DNA from: Chamaea fasciata
Lineage: Eukaryota > Chordata > Aves > Passeriformes > Sylviidae
Reading direction: 5' to 3'
Assembly (NCBI GenBank): GCA_029207755.1
Contig: JARCOQ010000016.1
Span: 12,607,307-12,671,306, forward strand
Length of the DNA: 64,000 bases
Shown here piece after piece: positions 24,701 to 37,313 of the stretch. Under the pieces are notes generated by a model that ran no database searches, had not been told where the DNA came from, and saw only the letters and a list, made by a program, of their open reading frames with translations. The position numbers and the translations under genes were made by a program. How positions within the stretch are numbered: position 1 is the first letter of the stretch; each line of letters begins with the position of its first letter.

Positions 24701-27700
24701 TGAGAACGTCTCTGATATTGAATCTGAGACATTAGTTCTTTTTCATTTCATTTCCAGTTCTGAATATTCTCCTATTTGTATTAGATTTGGTGATTCATAC
24801 AGATCTTATTGATTCATCTAACTTTTAAAAAATGCACAACATCTGATTCATTCCACCTAAGGCTCCCATGCGTGCCTTCACATGTTGCAGATGTTTGCCC
24901 ATTAGGTGAGCTGTGAGCTCTCAATGGTTAAGGCGAAAGCTCTACTGAAACAAGCACTTCTGAAGGAGGAAAATATTAAATTTATTACGTACACTGCAAA
25001 AGTACTGTCCTGTCATCAGCTATTCAAGAAATATCAAAAATACAGATTTTGCTTTCTCCAGTGCAGTTGGGTATGTGAGGGGCACAAATCCAAAAAGCTT
25101 TGGACTGTGCAAAGCCAGCTCAGTTTTATGTCAGATGTTCTAAATACCTTAATTGGTGTGATATAGCCCAGGATAAACTGAGACAGACTCTGCTGTTATC
25201 ACTCACAGCACTTTGATCATGTAAACAAACACCACAATTAGCAAAACTGGAAGAGCAGCACTGCAAAATGAACGCTGCTGCTTTGCCCCTGATGTATTAA
25301 AGCCACAATAAGCTGAGTTTGAGCAATTAAAATAATTTGTTTCCTGTTCATGATGTTATTAGGTTTGGACAGATCCAGAGGAGATAACAGAATCATAAAG
25401 ATAACCTAACAGGATCATAACAGATAACCTAAAGTGATAGAGTAAATCACCACAACCACTAAATTCAAGATCTGAAACTGGCAGGCATAGAGGGAAATAT
25501 AAATTATGACACTGCTAAGCCGTAAAAGCATTTGTGAGTTGATAGGGAATGAAAATTTAAATAAAAACATTTCCTGGCCTGCTCAGCCATAACAATGTTC
25601 TTTTGTTTGTATTCTTTGTAATTTAGCTGCTTGACAACTTCATTCAACCTTCAGCAGCAAACACAGGTATTGATTATCTCTGAACATCCTAATGGCTGGA
25701 GACTGGGATACAAACCATGAAAGCAGAGTTTCTGGTTACAAGTGAAATTATAGTTTGCCTACAAGATTGCACAATAAATCAGAGAACAAATCAGCCAGCA
25801 TAGGGCTCTGGGGTCACTGAAGTGATGTTGACACATTACAGTAATGAGAACTTGAAACACCTCATGCCCTATTGATTTTTAAGCTGAATCATGGCCACTG
25901 CAGGAGATTACAAGAGTGTGTACTGGAATCATGGCCCACGTGGGAGATGGGGATGAAAAACACAAACAACTGCACCAAAATACCTCCTTACCTGTATCTA
26001 TTATAGCACAATCCCCTTCTCCCTTGCCCTCTCCACAGGGTCTCAGACTACAGTTCAATCAACGTTTAACTGCTTAACTGCCTCACTTAAAACAACTTTC
26101 CCTTCCACGTTCTTCTTTCCCTACGTTAATTATGCAGATACAAAATGCAGACTTGGAGTAAGGCTTTAAAACCTCTCACAGAAACTGCGTATTAGAAAAC
26201 CTAGACTACAAGAAATGCCGTTTAATATTTCAAGTAGCTTTCCTGTTTTCACTCAACAGCAAATTATTCCATGCTGTAAAAGTAATTCCAATACTCACCA
26301 TCTTCTTTACTCTGCACAGTGGAGAATACAATCTGTAAACACCAAAAGCCTTGCCACCAGCCAAAGAACAAAAATGCTTCTCTCTTTTTTTTCTCCTTTT
26401 ACTTCCACTTGGTAGCACTGAGCACCAAAAAGCTGTCAGAGGGCTGACCAGGGACACAAAATTATTATAGTCCTGTCATGACAAAAGGAGCAGTTATAAT
26501 TTGCACTGCAGCCAATTACTTTTGGAACTCATCACTTTGCTTAAGGGGAGAAAATAATACCTCTATTATCCCTTCCAGCCAGGAGGGCTCTTGCTATGCC
26601 ACAGAGGTGCAAGAAGAGAGAGAGAAAAACTATTTAACTAGAGCCCCCACGGTAAATAAACTTTGAAATTTGTGGCTTATTCTTGGCAATAAGTACTTTT
26701 TAAGCACTGTAATGGTGCTCTTAATGAAGCCTAACTGTTCATCAGCTGTCAAAGACAGACAAAAGAAAGGGCTAAGTTGGGCTAAGTGAAGGAATCACTC
26801 TGTGAAGAACTAGGTAACCTATGGAGAAGAGAAGAAACTTTTACCTCTTCATGCACTTCCCAGTGAAAGGGATTAGACAGTTAAATATATCCTAAGGATT
26901 AGCTCCTGTTAGGCTCCTCAGAGATATGTTTTTAATCAGTAGCTCTGCACTTGGCATTTACTCCGTTAGGGAGGGGGGAAATTTTCAAATTATTTCTCTT
27001 CTTCCATTTGAAATTCAGTGCCATCAGCAAGGCTCCAAAGAAAGAGGGAACAGAAGGGCAAGGAATCTCAATTTATGGTGGAGCCCCATCCTTTTAAGTT
27101 CCTCTCAATTTTTAAGGTGCTTATCCTCAACCCAGCTCTGGAGAGTCGTGATTCCCAACCTTCCTTCCTTCACTGTGGATTAGACAAAAGGGAAGCAGCA
27201 GCAACAGGCAGGTTTTTAAAGGCACAGAGATATTTGTGTTTGTGCAGATGTGTGAGGAGGCACTTGCGAATACACATATCCCCCTGCCACCATCAGAGCA
27301 CCTGCAGTTATTTGTTCTTGCCTTCCCTCTCCCCTTTTCCCAGCAGGTTCCTCAATTTTTCTTCCCGTCCATGCCCAAACTGCTGCTGCTCCATCTCCTA
27401 CCTCAGCCTGGTAACTACACCTGGACTGCTCCATGCTCTGCCTGATCCTCCCTGAGAGACCTCCCCAAACAAACGAGGGCACATCAGCTCTGCCAAGTGC
27501 CCAACCAGCAGCTACAGCCAGAACTGATGGGGCAAAACCACCCCCAGCAGCATCTCCTGGGCAATTTGGGGCCCTACAGGCAAGGTTCATTACCCACAGA
27601 GAAACTGCAGCACAGGGCAAGCTGCCTGACAAAAAACCAGGCTTTGCTGGAGGAAAATTCAATCTCTCAACAACGCAATAGGTTTTTGACAACTGCAAAT

Positions 27701-29369
27701 AGCACTAACAGGAAAGCCAGTGAAGGAGATGCTCAGTGTTTGCACAGAAAGAGCAAACAGCAGTGAGCACAACAGCAAACAGGTCTGGCTGCAGAGATGC
27801 TGCAGGACTTGGTAAGAGTTTATAGAGAGTGCACAGAGATGTGGACAGCAGGAACCCCACATTAATTAGCAGTTAATTGTTAATTGAGCTGCCTTGCCTC
27901 AACCCTTGCTCTCAGGACACCCTGAACTTCCACAAAGAGCAGCAAATCCCACTCAGATTATTGACATCATCTGTTAGGACTCTGCACGTGTGTCATGGTT
28001 TATTGCTCTGTAGTTTTTTTCTCTTAGATGAAACATCATATTCAGCATTCTCCTTGTAGTTCTGGAACTTCTACAGAATCAGTACCAGTAATGTAACAAA
28101 CCCCTAAGCTCATTTTGCTAATATCAATCTTAATTAATGGCATGGAAGAATTCATTAGACAAAAATTTTCACAATATTTGATGCTGGCCAGGGTTAGCAT
28201 ACAATCCTATTACCATTTACCATTTTTCTTCAAAACACAAGTCAAATGAGGGGGAATCGTCTATTCGGTAAGAAAAGCCAATTTATTAATACTAAAAAAT
28301 AGCTTCAGAAATTTTTACCATGCACGTAGCATATAAATATATGGAAAATTAAAACAGCCATAAATGTATTATTAAAATTCATATTCTGGGAGAAATACAA
28401 TGGGAAATAAACTAGATTTTGAATTTTGAAAAAGAAACTGTGGCAGCACAAAAAATACTGCAAGTTTTTCTCAGTAAGAGAAAGTCTCAACAGCATCTTC
28501 CTAATTTGTAAATCTTATCTACAAGAAGTCAGGACCCCTTGGCTGAGCACTACAAGCACTGGCACGTGACACCCGACCAGGAACTTTCCCTGTAATTTGC
28601 AGTAACAACACACCAGGTTCAGCTGCACAGAGCTTCCTCAGAACGAAATTAGAATGAAAATTGTAGAAGAGGGTCCAAGAGAATATCCATGGTAATGACA
28701 GAAGATCAAACTGGTAAAAAAAAAAATAAATCCAGGATTCTTATACAAAACTCAGAGAAATAACACTGAGGCTGCTTATTTTTTAAAGGAAATAAAAAGC
28801 AGACTCAAAATCAATACCAACAGCTGGCACAGAGAACTGGAAAATACAGTTCTCAGAGAGAAGGACATGGGAATATGCAACAAAAATTAGTAGAAAAGCA
28901 GAAGGATATCTCTCCTCCCACAAATTCTACCTGTCAGAATCTTTTACTGCAGACACAAATAATTGCAAGACTCATTGTTAAGGATGTGTTGCCAAACCTG
29001 GATACCCAAGGAAATACAAGGAGTGTTGGAAGGGGAGCTACATTACATCCTGCTGACTGAAACCTGTTGCCTTGAGGATCAAACTCATCCCTTCATTATT
29101 AAAAACCAAGGTAAAGCTGTTCCCAGTGCCCTGCTCAGCCCAAAGTAAAATAGATATGAAATAAGCTCAAATCTGGGCAAGGCACTGCATTTCTCTCTAC
29201 CTGGTTCTTTGTCTTCATTTAGAGGGTAACACTGAAGGTCTTGCAGACGCTTCTTTTTGATCGTTTTGTTAAAATTGAGGAGTTGGGGTTGTTTTTGTTT
29301 TTTTTTTTTTTTTTTTTTAACTATTCCCTGCTCGTACAGAAGCAGGGCTGGGGTTTTCCTCTTTGCCAC
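21751..29369. other. Unique AT-rich DNA, no gene seen
   Basis: A long stretch without recognisable exons, RNAs or young transposons. It holds a short (TA) run near 22.39 kb, a small (about 23 bp x2) tandem duplication at 25.38-25.43 kb, and a slightly GC-richer part at 27.2-27.8 kb with several overlapping ORFs that resemble no known protein. Confidence 0.5.
29298..29318. repeat. Poly(T) tract, ~21 bases
   Basis: A T homopolymer just left of the CpG-containing block at 29.37-29.66 kb. Confidence 0.9.
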
Positions 29370-29660
29370 ACGATGTCAGTGTTGCCGAGTAGAAATCGGG
29401 AATTTGCATATTTATCGGGACTCAAATAAAAGTTCAGACGTTTTTGCTCCTTTAAGGCGAGCGCGGGACAACTTCCCAGAGCTGGAAGATGCCCCAGTGC
29501 AATCCATCCCAAACCTCCAGAGCGCCTACCATGGAAGGATGTGCACGTTCCCGGCCAACACGGGATGACAGAAGTGTCAACATCAGAACCCCTCTGTGCT
29601 TCGCCACCTCGAGGGGATTGTGTCATCCTCCACCTCCGCATCTGGTCAGATTCAATCTCT
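29370..29660. promoter_or_regulatory. CpG-containing block with an octamer motif
   Basis: CpG density rises above the surrounding intron (GTTGCCGAGTAGAAATCGGG, AAGGCGAGCGCGGGACA, TTCCCGGCCAACACGGGATG). The octamer ATTTGCAT, the known POU/Oct site, lies at 29402-29409 next to an AT-rich TATTTAT. This combination fits an enhancer or a weak promoter. No initiating exon could be supported on either strand. Confidence 0.25.
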
Positions 29661-32335
29661 GAAGGCTGATGAAAATTAATCCACGTTATGTTTATAAATC
29701 TCGTGAAGGAAATGGATCATGAGAGCAAAACTTAAAGCATTCCTCAAAGGGTAAAATCAGCCCCGCCGTTCCCGCATCCCTGGGGAATGCTGCCAGTTCA
29801 AGCTGGGTAATTGGCCCGTGGAGCTGTGTCAGAAAAGAGGATTTCATACCTGAATGGGGGAGGGAATTGTGCCATAACCTCCTCCCTAACCCAGCAGCAC
29901 ACATCTCTTTTGGAGCTATCATTTTAAAACATAAAAATACGCTTCCTAGAAAATTCATGGTGCTGCTAAGGCACAATCAAATTCAATCCTTGCTCTCAGT
30001 CACCCAAACCTGGAGAGAGAATGGAGGCCTGAAAATAACAGGATCACTGTAAAATATATCCTTTATACCTTATAACTAAAAATCCAACCATATAGATTTT
30101 TTAGAACCGGATCTTTCTTGTTGCAATACCACTGACAAAAGATTCAAAGTAACTTTTCTTGAACACTTGCTTTCTTTTTTCTGTCTCAGTCCCATTTTCC
30201 CCCCTATAATCCCTTTGAATCTCTTACTAGCCCACACTGTGTCCCACATTTGGGGTATGACAGGTTAAAAGTCACACTATGTCACCTTCTGGCTTCAAAC
30301 ACTGGAATGTGATTCATTCTTCTGTGCAGCCACGAATAAAAATCCTTCCCAAATGGGGGATGGGGAGAAGGCACTGGCAAAGTTCAGCTCCTGTGTGTGT
30401 TTGAGGCTGTTTAATTTGCACTAAAAAGCCCAGCAGATGTATGAAACACTGCCTGAGGTCTGATGTATACACCGATGTACCCAGACAGAGGCTCAAAACC
30501 GTAGGAAACAAGAGCAGGAACATGAAAAGCTACAAAAGGTGGATGCAAATGCTATTTTCCTCGGTATATCTGTCTCCCTCACCATCTGTATTGACAGACT
30601 TTTATTTTTTTAGCACTTCTACATAGAAAGAAATTAGAAAAGAAATGGCAATTGTAAATATTGAAGATGATGGCCATGCTGTTCCAAATCCCTTGCCCAC
30701 TTGTTACAAGGTACTGCTGTGCATCTTGTGTCTTCCCTGGTAGCGTTTCACGCAGGACTCCCATGAACATACGTTTGTTCTCCTTCCCAGCACTTTGTTC
30801 TGCCACTGTGACAGATGGCTTTAAACTGAAGCATATGAAAATATTAAATTCTTTATCAACCTGTTGAAGTTTGAAATGCCTGTAAGTAATAACCCTCTTG
30901 GCAGCTATTCCTTTAATACAGATATTACAGAAAGCTTTTAAGTGCCTCCAGATCACTTTGCTATTTGTCACAGACCATTCTAAAACTACAGTTTTCTTTG
31001 AACTTGGTTAACAGTAACATTCTTTCATTCAAAATAATTTAATTTCTAAGCAGAATATTATGTTTTACTATTTGTTTATCCAGAAGAAGTTGAAAATTAG
31101 TTTTAAAAATTACAGTTCGACACAATAGGGGCTTGTGCAGTACCGAACGGAGTGGGGAGGGCACTGGGATTTGGTTTCGTGCTGCTCCTTCTCTGTCTAA
31201 GCACAGCAACTGATGGAGCACTGTCTTCAGGATTTGAATTAGTTCTCTATAACACAATAGTCTATTCTGTGCCAAACTTGTTGTTGGCTCTAGTAACTAG
31301 GTAAAAAAGTCCCATACCCACAAGACATGGTAAAAAGAGAGTGTCCAGCATGCTTATCCTCCTCACAGTGCTCACACTGAATCAAGAAACTTCAGTTTCT
31401 GTTGGTAAACTAAAATCCCCAAGACAGGGACCACTGGTTAAGAACACATCCTTTTTATTTCTATTATTTCCTCAGCTGGAGGTTTTTTGACAAGAGGTTG
31501 CTGGCTCCTGTACAGAAAGTGTAGAATACTACATAGAAAATAGCACAACAGAGCCTCTCTAGCCCCAAGGCACTTTGACACTTCTCAAATAGTAAAATAA
31601 AAAGTCTCAAGTTCTAATACGTTCTGTGTAATCAGCTTTTTAGTTAAAAAAAACTTCAGTGTTATGTTATTAATAGCGGTGAAAGTCTGCACAGTCCTCA
31701 TATGAAAAAAGGGTTTTCTATTAACAAAGAAAAAAAAAATATTCCAAATGTCTGTATTTTAAATGCTAAAGGCAACATTACAGGAAAAAGGGGAGCTGGG
31801 GTATATGATATAGATGTTGTAAGAGGTTACACAGCACCAATCTTCAAATACATCAATTCTATTACACCTGTCTTGTCTCTCATTGAGAGGATTATTCAGA
31901 ACTTCCATAAATACAGCCCAAGGACTCTCTCAGAACTAAGTGGCCGAGTTTCCCCAGCAACCAGAGTGTGAGAGATGAGGCACCCCAGAGGGGGCTGGGA
32001 GCAGGGACTGAGGAGGTGCACACACCTCACTGTCCTCTTCCTCAAAGCAGATCCAGGATTTCATCAGAAACTTTGCAAAACTCCAGAATTTCCCAGTTTC
32101 TGTTCCTAGGAAACACTTCCCATGTCGGTTCACTGCCTCACCTCACAGAGTGTGTCAGCAGCAGGTCAGATCCTGACCTTGGGTTAAAGAACCCTCTTGG
32201 TAAGAACATGAGAGATTTGCCTCTAAATGGGAAGCAAATTTGGTATTTGAGAAAGATTTTCTATTTTAGAAAAACACAGCACTGAGAACAAGTTCTGACA
32301 GCCATAAATCAATTCTGTAGAACATGTTTTCACAT
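29661..32335. other. Unique AT-rich DNA, no gene seen
   Basis: No exon, RNA or transposon recognised. ORFs are short and of average composition. Confidence 0.5.
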
Positions 32336-32500
32336 ACAGCTGCATTTTTCTGGCATTTGCTTCCCAAACCTTTCCTAAAAGCCTCCAGTGATAGAAATCC
32401 TATAATCCTTCTAACTCATCTGATTAAATATTAAGTATTCTTATGATCAGGAAGCCTTTCTAATGCCCAGTCTAAACCTTCCTTTGTGTAATTTAAGCCC
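32336..32500 (-). mobile_element. Decayed CR1-like LINE 3' fragment
   Basis: The order of motifs resembles an old CR1 3' region read in antisense. A 'ccagtgatagaaatcctataatcc' type box is followed by CTTTCTAATGCCCAGTCTAA, then ACCTTCCTTTGTGTAATTTAAGCCC and a final CTTCC, as in the part of CR1 where the reverse transcriptase ORF ends. Divergence is high and the terminal 8-bp tail is not clear. An unrelated origin remains possible. Confidence 0.5.
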
Positions 32501-34552
32501 ACAGCTTCCCAGCCTGCTCACTGCAGCCATGGAGGAGAAGAACATGTCAATGCTGTTACATCCAATTAGGCGGCAGAATTTGTTCCTTTAAGCAGGAATG
32601 CAGTCTTGTGTCTGCAGGATTGAAAGATCAAATGAAACATCTGTCACTAACTCAAGCTGGACCCAGGCTCTTCCTACAACATGCAGGAAAATGAAAAGGA
32701 AATTTCTCAGTGGGGGAAAAAAAAGACAATTCCTTTTACAGTGCCAAAGTCACAGCACTGTCTGGCTTGCTTCATCCATGTTTCCAGGTTTCTTAAAACA
32801 TAGGTAAAATTTGGAAATTTGTCAAAAGAACTAAAAAGGATTGGTAGTTACCTAACCCTCCTCCATACATTCAGAGAAATAGCTGCCTGAAAAAACCTGC
32901 TTGGATCCAGTTAGAATTTTAGTCTTTGTGCTTCACAGACACAAAGCTTTGGGGGAATAAATGTATACATCCTGCATGCCATTCCTAAAGATAATTCCCC
33001 ATAAGAATCTCAGCTCCCTCATCCATCTTTGTCTCCTGTTATCTTAATGGGCAAAATGCCCTTGGCTCCTTCAGTGGTGCTAAAACCTGAAGGAAATAAG
33101 AACAGCCCAGTCCAGCTCCCTCCTGAGAAGGCACAAGATAATCTACCTGAGTCATACACTCAGTGCATGATGAGCTGGAGTTTGTAACCTCCACTTCTCT
33201 TGTTCTACACCACAGCCAAAGTCAAGCTGTGCACCAGCCAGTGACTCACACCCCGTTATTTTATAATATTAGTCATTTAGCTGCTAATTACCAAAAAAAA
33301 AAAAAGGGTTTACTACAAATTCATGGAATAGATTTGCATCATTTTCCATAGATGCAAATGTACCTCAAAACTGCAGAAGCTTTTTCCATTTTATCCCAGC
33401 TGTGCTTCACCCTCAGCTGTGGGGCTGGAGTGACCCATTGCTCTCAGATCCTGTGTGGTAAGACAGGAAGGACCCCAGGGTAACACAGGCTGGGAGGAAG
33501 GAGCTTATCCAAGGACAGACCCACCTGGATTCACCTCCCTGGAGGGCAGAGGTGCTGGAATGGTCAGGGAGAGTTTGAAGCATCATCACATAGCCCTTCC
33601 TTCACCCAACACTCATCTTCTGAATCCCTGCCCTGCACTTCCTCTCTCCCCACATTTGTCCTGTAAGGTTAAACTGACAGGATAAATGTACAGAGCAATA
33701 ATTCAGAGAAATTCATCCACAGAAAGGATGTGAAGCTGAAGAGCAGGCAGAGCTAATCAAGTCTTGAATGTATCAGCAGAAGTTTATAACTTTTATCTTT
33801 TTATGAGACAGATGATCACACACACACATCCACAGTTCTATAAATTTGAGAAGGTAATAAAACTTTCGAGCAGGCTTCAGCAAAATAAAAAACCTCATAA
33901 CCTCTGGTGCAAAAAAACCCAATAGGCGGCTTAGAGATCTCACGTCAGCTGTGAGAGCCACAGCCTCCAATGTCTGACATCTTACAATAATAATTTTCTA
34001 ATCCTGATTATAAACCAAGGCCAATATTTGTCTTCCGAGGTAAACTATTTGAATGCAATGTTTTTTTTATTTTAATGCGAAGTGTTCTAAAAGAATGTCT
34101 TAGATGCAAAATAAAGATTTTCAATCTAAATGATAACTAGAAAAGTTTGAAGCAAAATACAGAAATTAAAACACCTGGGACAGAAACCTCAGGTCTGAAC
34201 CAGAATCTGTCATAAAAGACTCCCACAGGGAGCAGGGAAATCTTTATTTTTCTTCAGGTTCCCTGAGAAGATGAAACACTGAGGGCATCTGCAGCATGGG
34301 AATTGTATTTTTTTTTTTGTCTAGCAAAAAAATATTTTTCAAGACAATAAAGACTTTTAAGCATTGGAACAGATGGTCTGAGGAGGTAAGGGACCTTCCC
34401 TTCCTGACAGCTGGAAAGATTAACAGGAGTCCATCACCAGTGACACGACTTCTTGCAGGGATCAGGGCTGGACTCTGTGACATGGAAGAGCATCCTCTGC
34501 ATCACTGTTTTTAAAAATCCACACCAGCATTTAGCATAAAGCCTTTAAAGTG

Positions 34553-34588
34553 AAAAAAAAAAAAAAAAACAAAAAAAAAACAAAAAAG
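34553..34588. repeat. Interrupted poly(A)
   Basis: Seventeen A, then C, ten A, C and six A. ATAAAGCC lies about 25 bases upstream, so this could be the tail of an unrecognised plus-strand retrocopy, but no body is identifiable. Confidence 0.85.
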
Positions 34589-37293
34589 AACATTGGGAAA
34601 GAGTCAGACATTTTTATAATTTTCTTGCAAGCTGGGATAAAAGGATTTTTTTTTCACGTAAATGCCTCACTGTAACACCAGGATGGAGTTTTGTTCTGTG
34701 CTTGCTCAGTTATTTGTGGGCAAAAATAAATGAAAGCAGAAGTGCCTCCCCTCTGCAGAGTGCCCTGCCCAGGCCTGGAATGTAACCATTAATTAGAGGA
34801 AACAATTACATACAGTCGTGATGCTTCTATTAATTGGAAGAAATACCAACATGCAAACAGGCTTGAGCTTTATTTGTCATTGCTCAGTAGCTCAAGGCTG
34901 CTGCAGGAAGAGCTCGTAACAGCCAGACAGCATTGCTGATGCTCTTTGCACTTATTCCTTTTAAAAAGTTTGCTGCTTTTACTTGGAGCAAGACCTGGCC
35001 GGTTTTTCCTCCTGCAGGACATGCAGGACTGCACAGGAGCTCAGCCCCTGCAGCTGCTGCCCATCCCAGAGACATGAGCGTTCTCCTGGACCTTCCTTTT
35101 AAAGCCTCATTTCACTGATAACTCACAGCTGGAACAGTTTTCACAGCTGAGCTCTCCCCTGACCCCAGGCTCCAGTCCTAAAGACCACCCTGAAGTCCCT
35201 GCATTCAGAAGGGCTGCAGTGAGCCACAGCTACTGCAGGGAGCTGCTAAAACCTTCTGCTCTTGAGCTTAAAACCGGGCACACAGAACTGCTGCTAAACT
35301 GTTACATGACTGTGCTCGATTTGATTTACCAGCTCCCATAAAACCATAGAAACTTGTTTAAGAGACTGTGACATCTTGAAAATATAATTGGAAGTAAAGA
35401 AACTATAGTAAAATACCCGATGCCAATTCTTAATATTTCCCTTTAGTAAACTCTTCCTGTTGTGGCTCAAAGAATGAGCAAGGATAAGAAAAAGGCTCAA
35501 GCTTTCAAATATGAAAGTCAAAATGAAATTAAGTTGCTTCCCACGGCCTCTCTGTTGGTACAAAGTTCAGTCTGCCACCGTTAGATTTCTGATGCTGCTG
35601 GCACTGGGAAAGCCTCACGACTGGAATGAAATGCCATTTGAAATGAGATCTGGTTCTGAGATGATTTTGCTCCCTGGCACAGCAGCGGTATCCTGCTTTT
35701 CCTGATAACTGTGAAGATTAGTGCAGGATTACAGCTTCAAGTGGGGCTGGCTTAACCAGCAAGGTGGGAAACCAGGACATCCCAGCACTGCCCATCATCC
35801 AGACCTCATCAATAAACACTTGTCTGGAAAATGGCTAAAGTACTCAAACGAAAGCATGAGATGATATTCATCGTCATTACTCTTGCAAAATATTCCAAGA
35901 AAAAAAAAAAAAAAACAAACCCAACAAACTAATGGTTTGAGATTACTCTGTGTCAAATATCAAAAGCCAAATATCAAAGCTTCCCTGCAAGCACAGGTGA
36001 CAGCAGATATATTCTATAAAATGCATCTCTCGCTGTTGTACACACAACCTGTTGCCATCACATATGGAAAAGCTGGGCCATGAAAAGCCAGAGGTGACCT
36101 GGGGCTGTCCCCAAGATCACAGCCCTGAGGACACGTCCTGTCAGACGGGCAGAGCAGCTGGGAAAAGGTGAACACTTCAGGCTGACATGGAAAGATAAAA
36201 TTCACATAAATCAGTCCAGGTGGGAGGCAGGATGCTCCAGCAGGGCCTGATCTAAATATTATATTCTTCGAAGGCTTGCTTCAGTTATTCAAAGGTACTG
36301 AGGCTCAGCTTAAATCCCCAAATGATGCTGGTTTTGTTAAGAGCATCAGGCAATAGTGCAAGTTGTCAGTGCCACGTGTGCCTCCCACCTCACTTGGCTG
36401 TAAGGGGTTTTTACAGTTAAAGAAGCCATTAGAGTCAGGTTAATTAGCAGTCAGAAACAAATCCTCACGTAAGCTACAACTCATTTATCTGGAAAAACGA
36501 TCAAACATCATTCCTGGGTTCCTATTAGTCATGGAATCAGAAAGGTCAACTTTAACAAGGAAAACATTTAAGTTAAAAACGACATAAACACCTGTCCAGG
36601 GAGCAGCAGAGCACACGCAGAATAATTCCCATATGCAAAGTGTGGGAGGTTGCTCTCAGGATTTTACATCACACTCCACCATAGGAGCAGTGAACAGAAA
36701 AGCTTTGCTGAAGTTCTGATCAAGTTCAGGTTGGGCCACTGGTCATCAGTGCCAGGATTTACATCTGGTTATGGCCCTCTTCTTCTATTCCCAGCTAAAT
36801 TTCCAGTAATTACTAGAGACGAAACCTGCTTCAAATTTCTTAACATCAAATACATAAAAGCAGAAGATTAAAAACAAACAAACACCAAAAAAACCCCACC
36901 CAAAAACCCCAACAAAACCAAAATGGATCCTCTGGTCTTCCACATGAAAATGTTGATGGGATTTCTCATCATCAAAAACAAAACCCTTTATTTCATACAC
37001 ATTAAATATTGATTTAAAAAGCTTCTTTCAGCAATTTCTAAATTTTAACCTTTTTTTTTTATTATTATCATCTCTACCAAAATGCAGGAAATTAATAAGT
37101 AGCTGCCAAAATCCAGGTATCCAAAACAGAGGAAAATAACAGTGTTTCCTTCTCCTGAGAACAAAAATACTTAAATAAAAACTATGGGTGTAAAAGTAAA
37201 GCAAGAGGATTGTCAAGAGTTTCTGGGGCATGGAGGAATACCTTGTTTTTGTCAACACCTGACACAAAGGAACATTTTGAAGTTTTTATGTCT

Positions 37294-37313
37294 AAAAAAA
37301 AAAAAAAAAAAAA
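37294..37313. repeat. Poly(A) tract, 20 bases
   Basis: A pure A run without a recognisable retrocopy. Confidence 0.9.
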
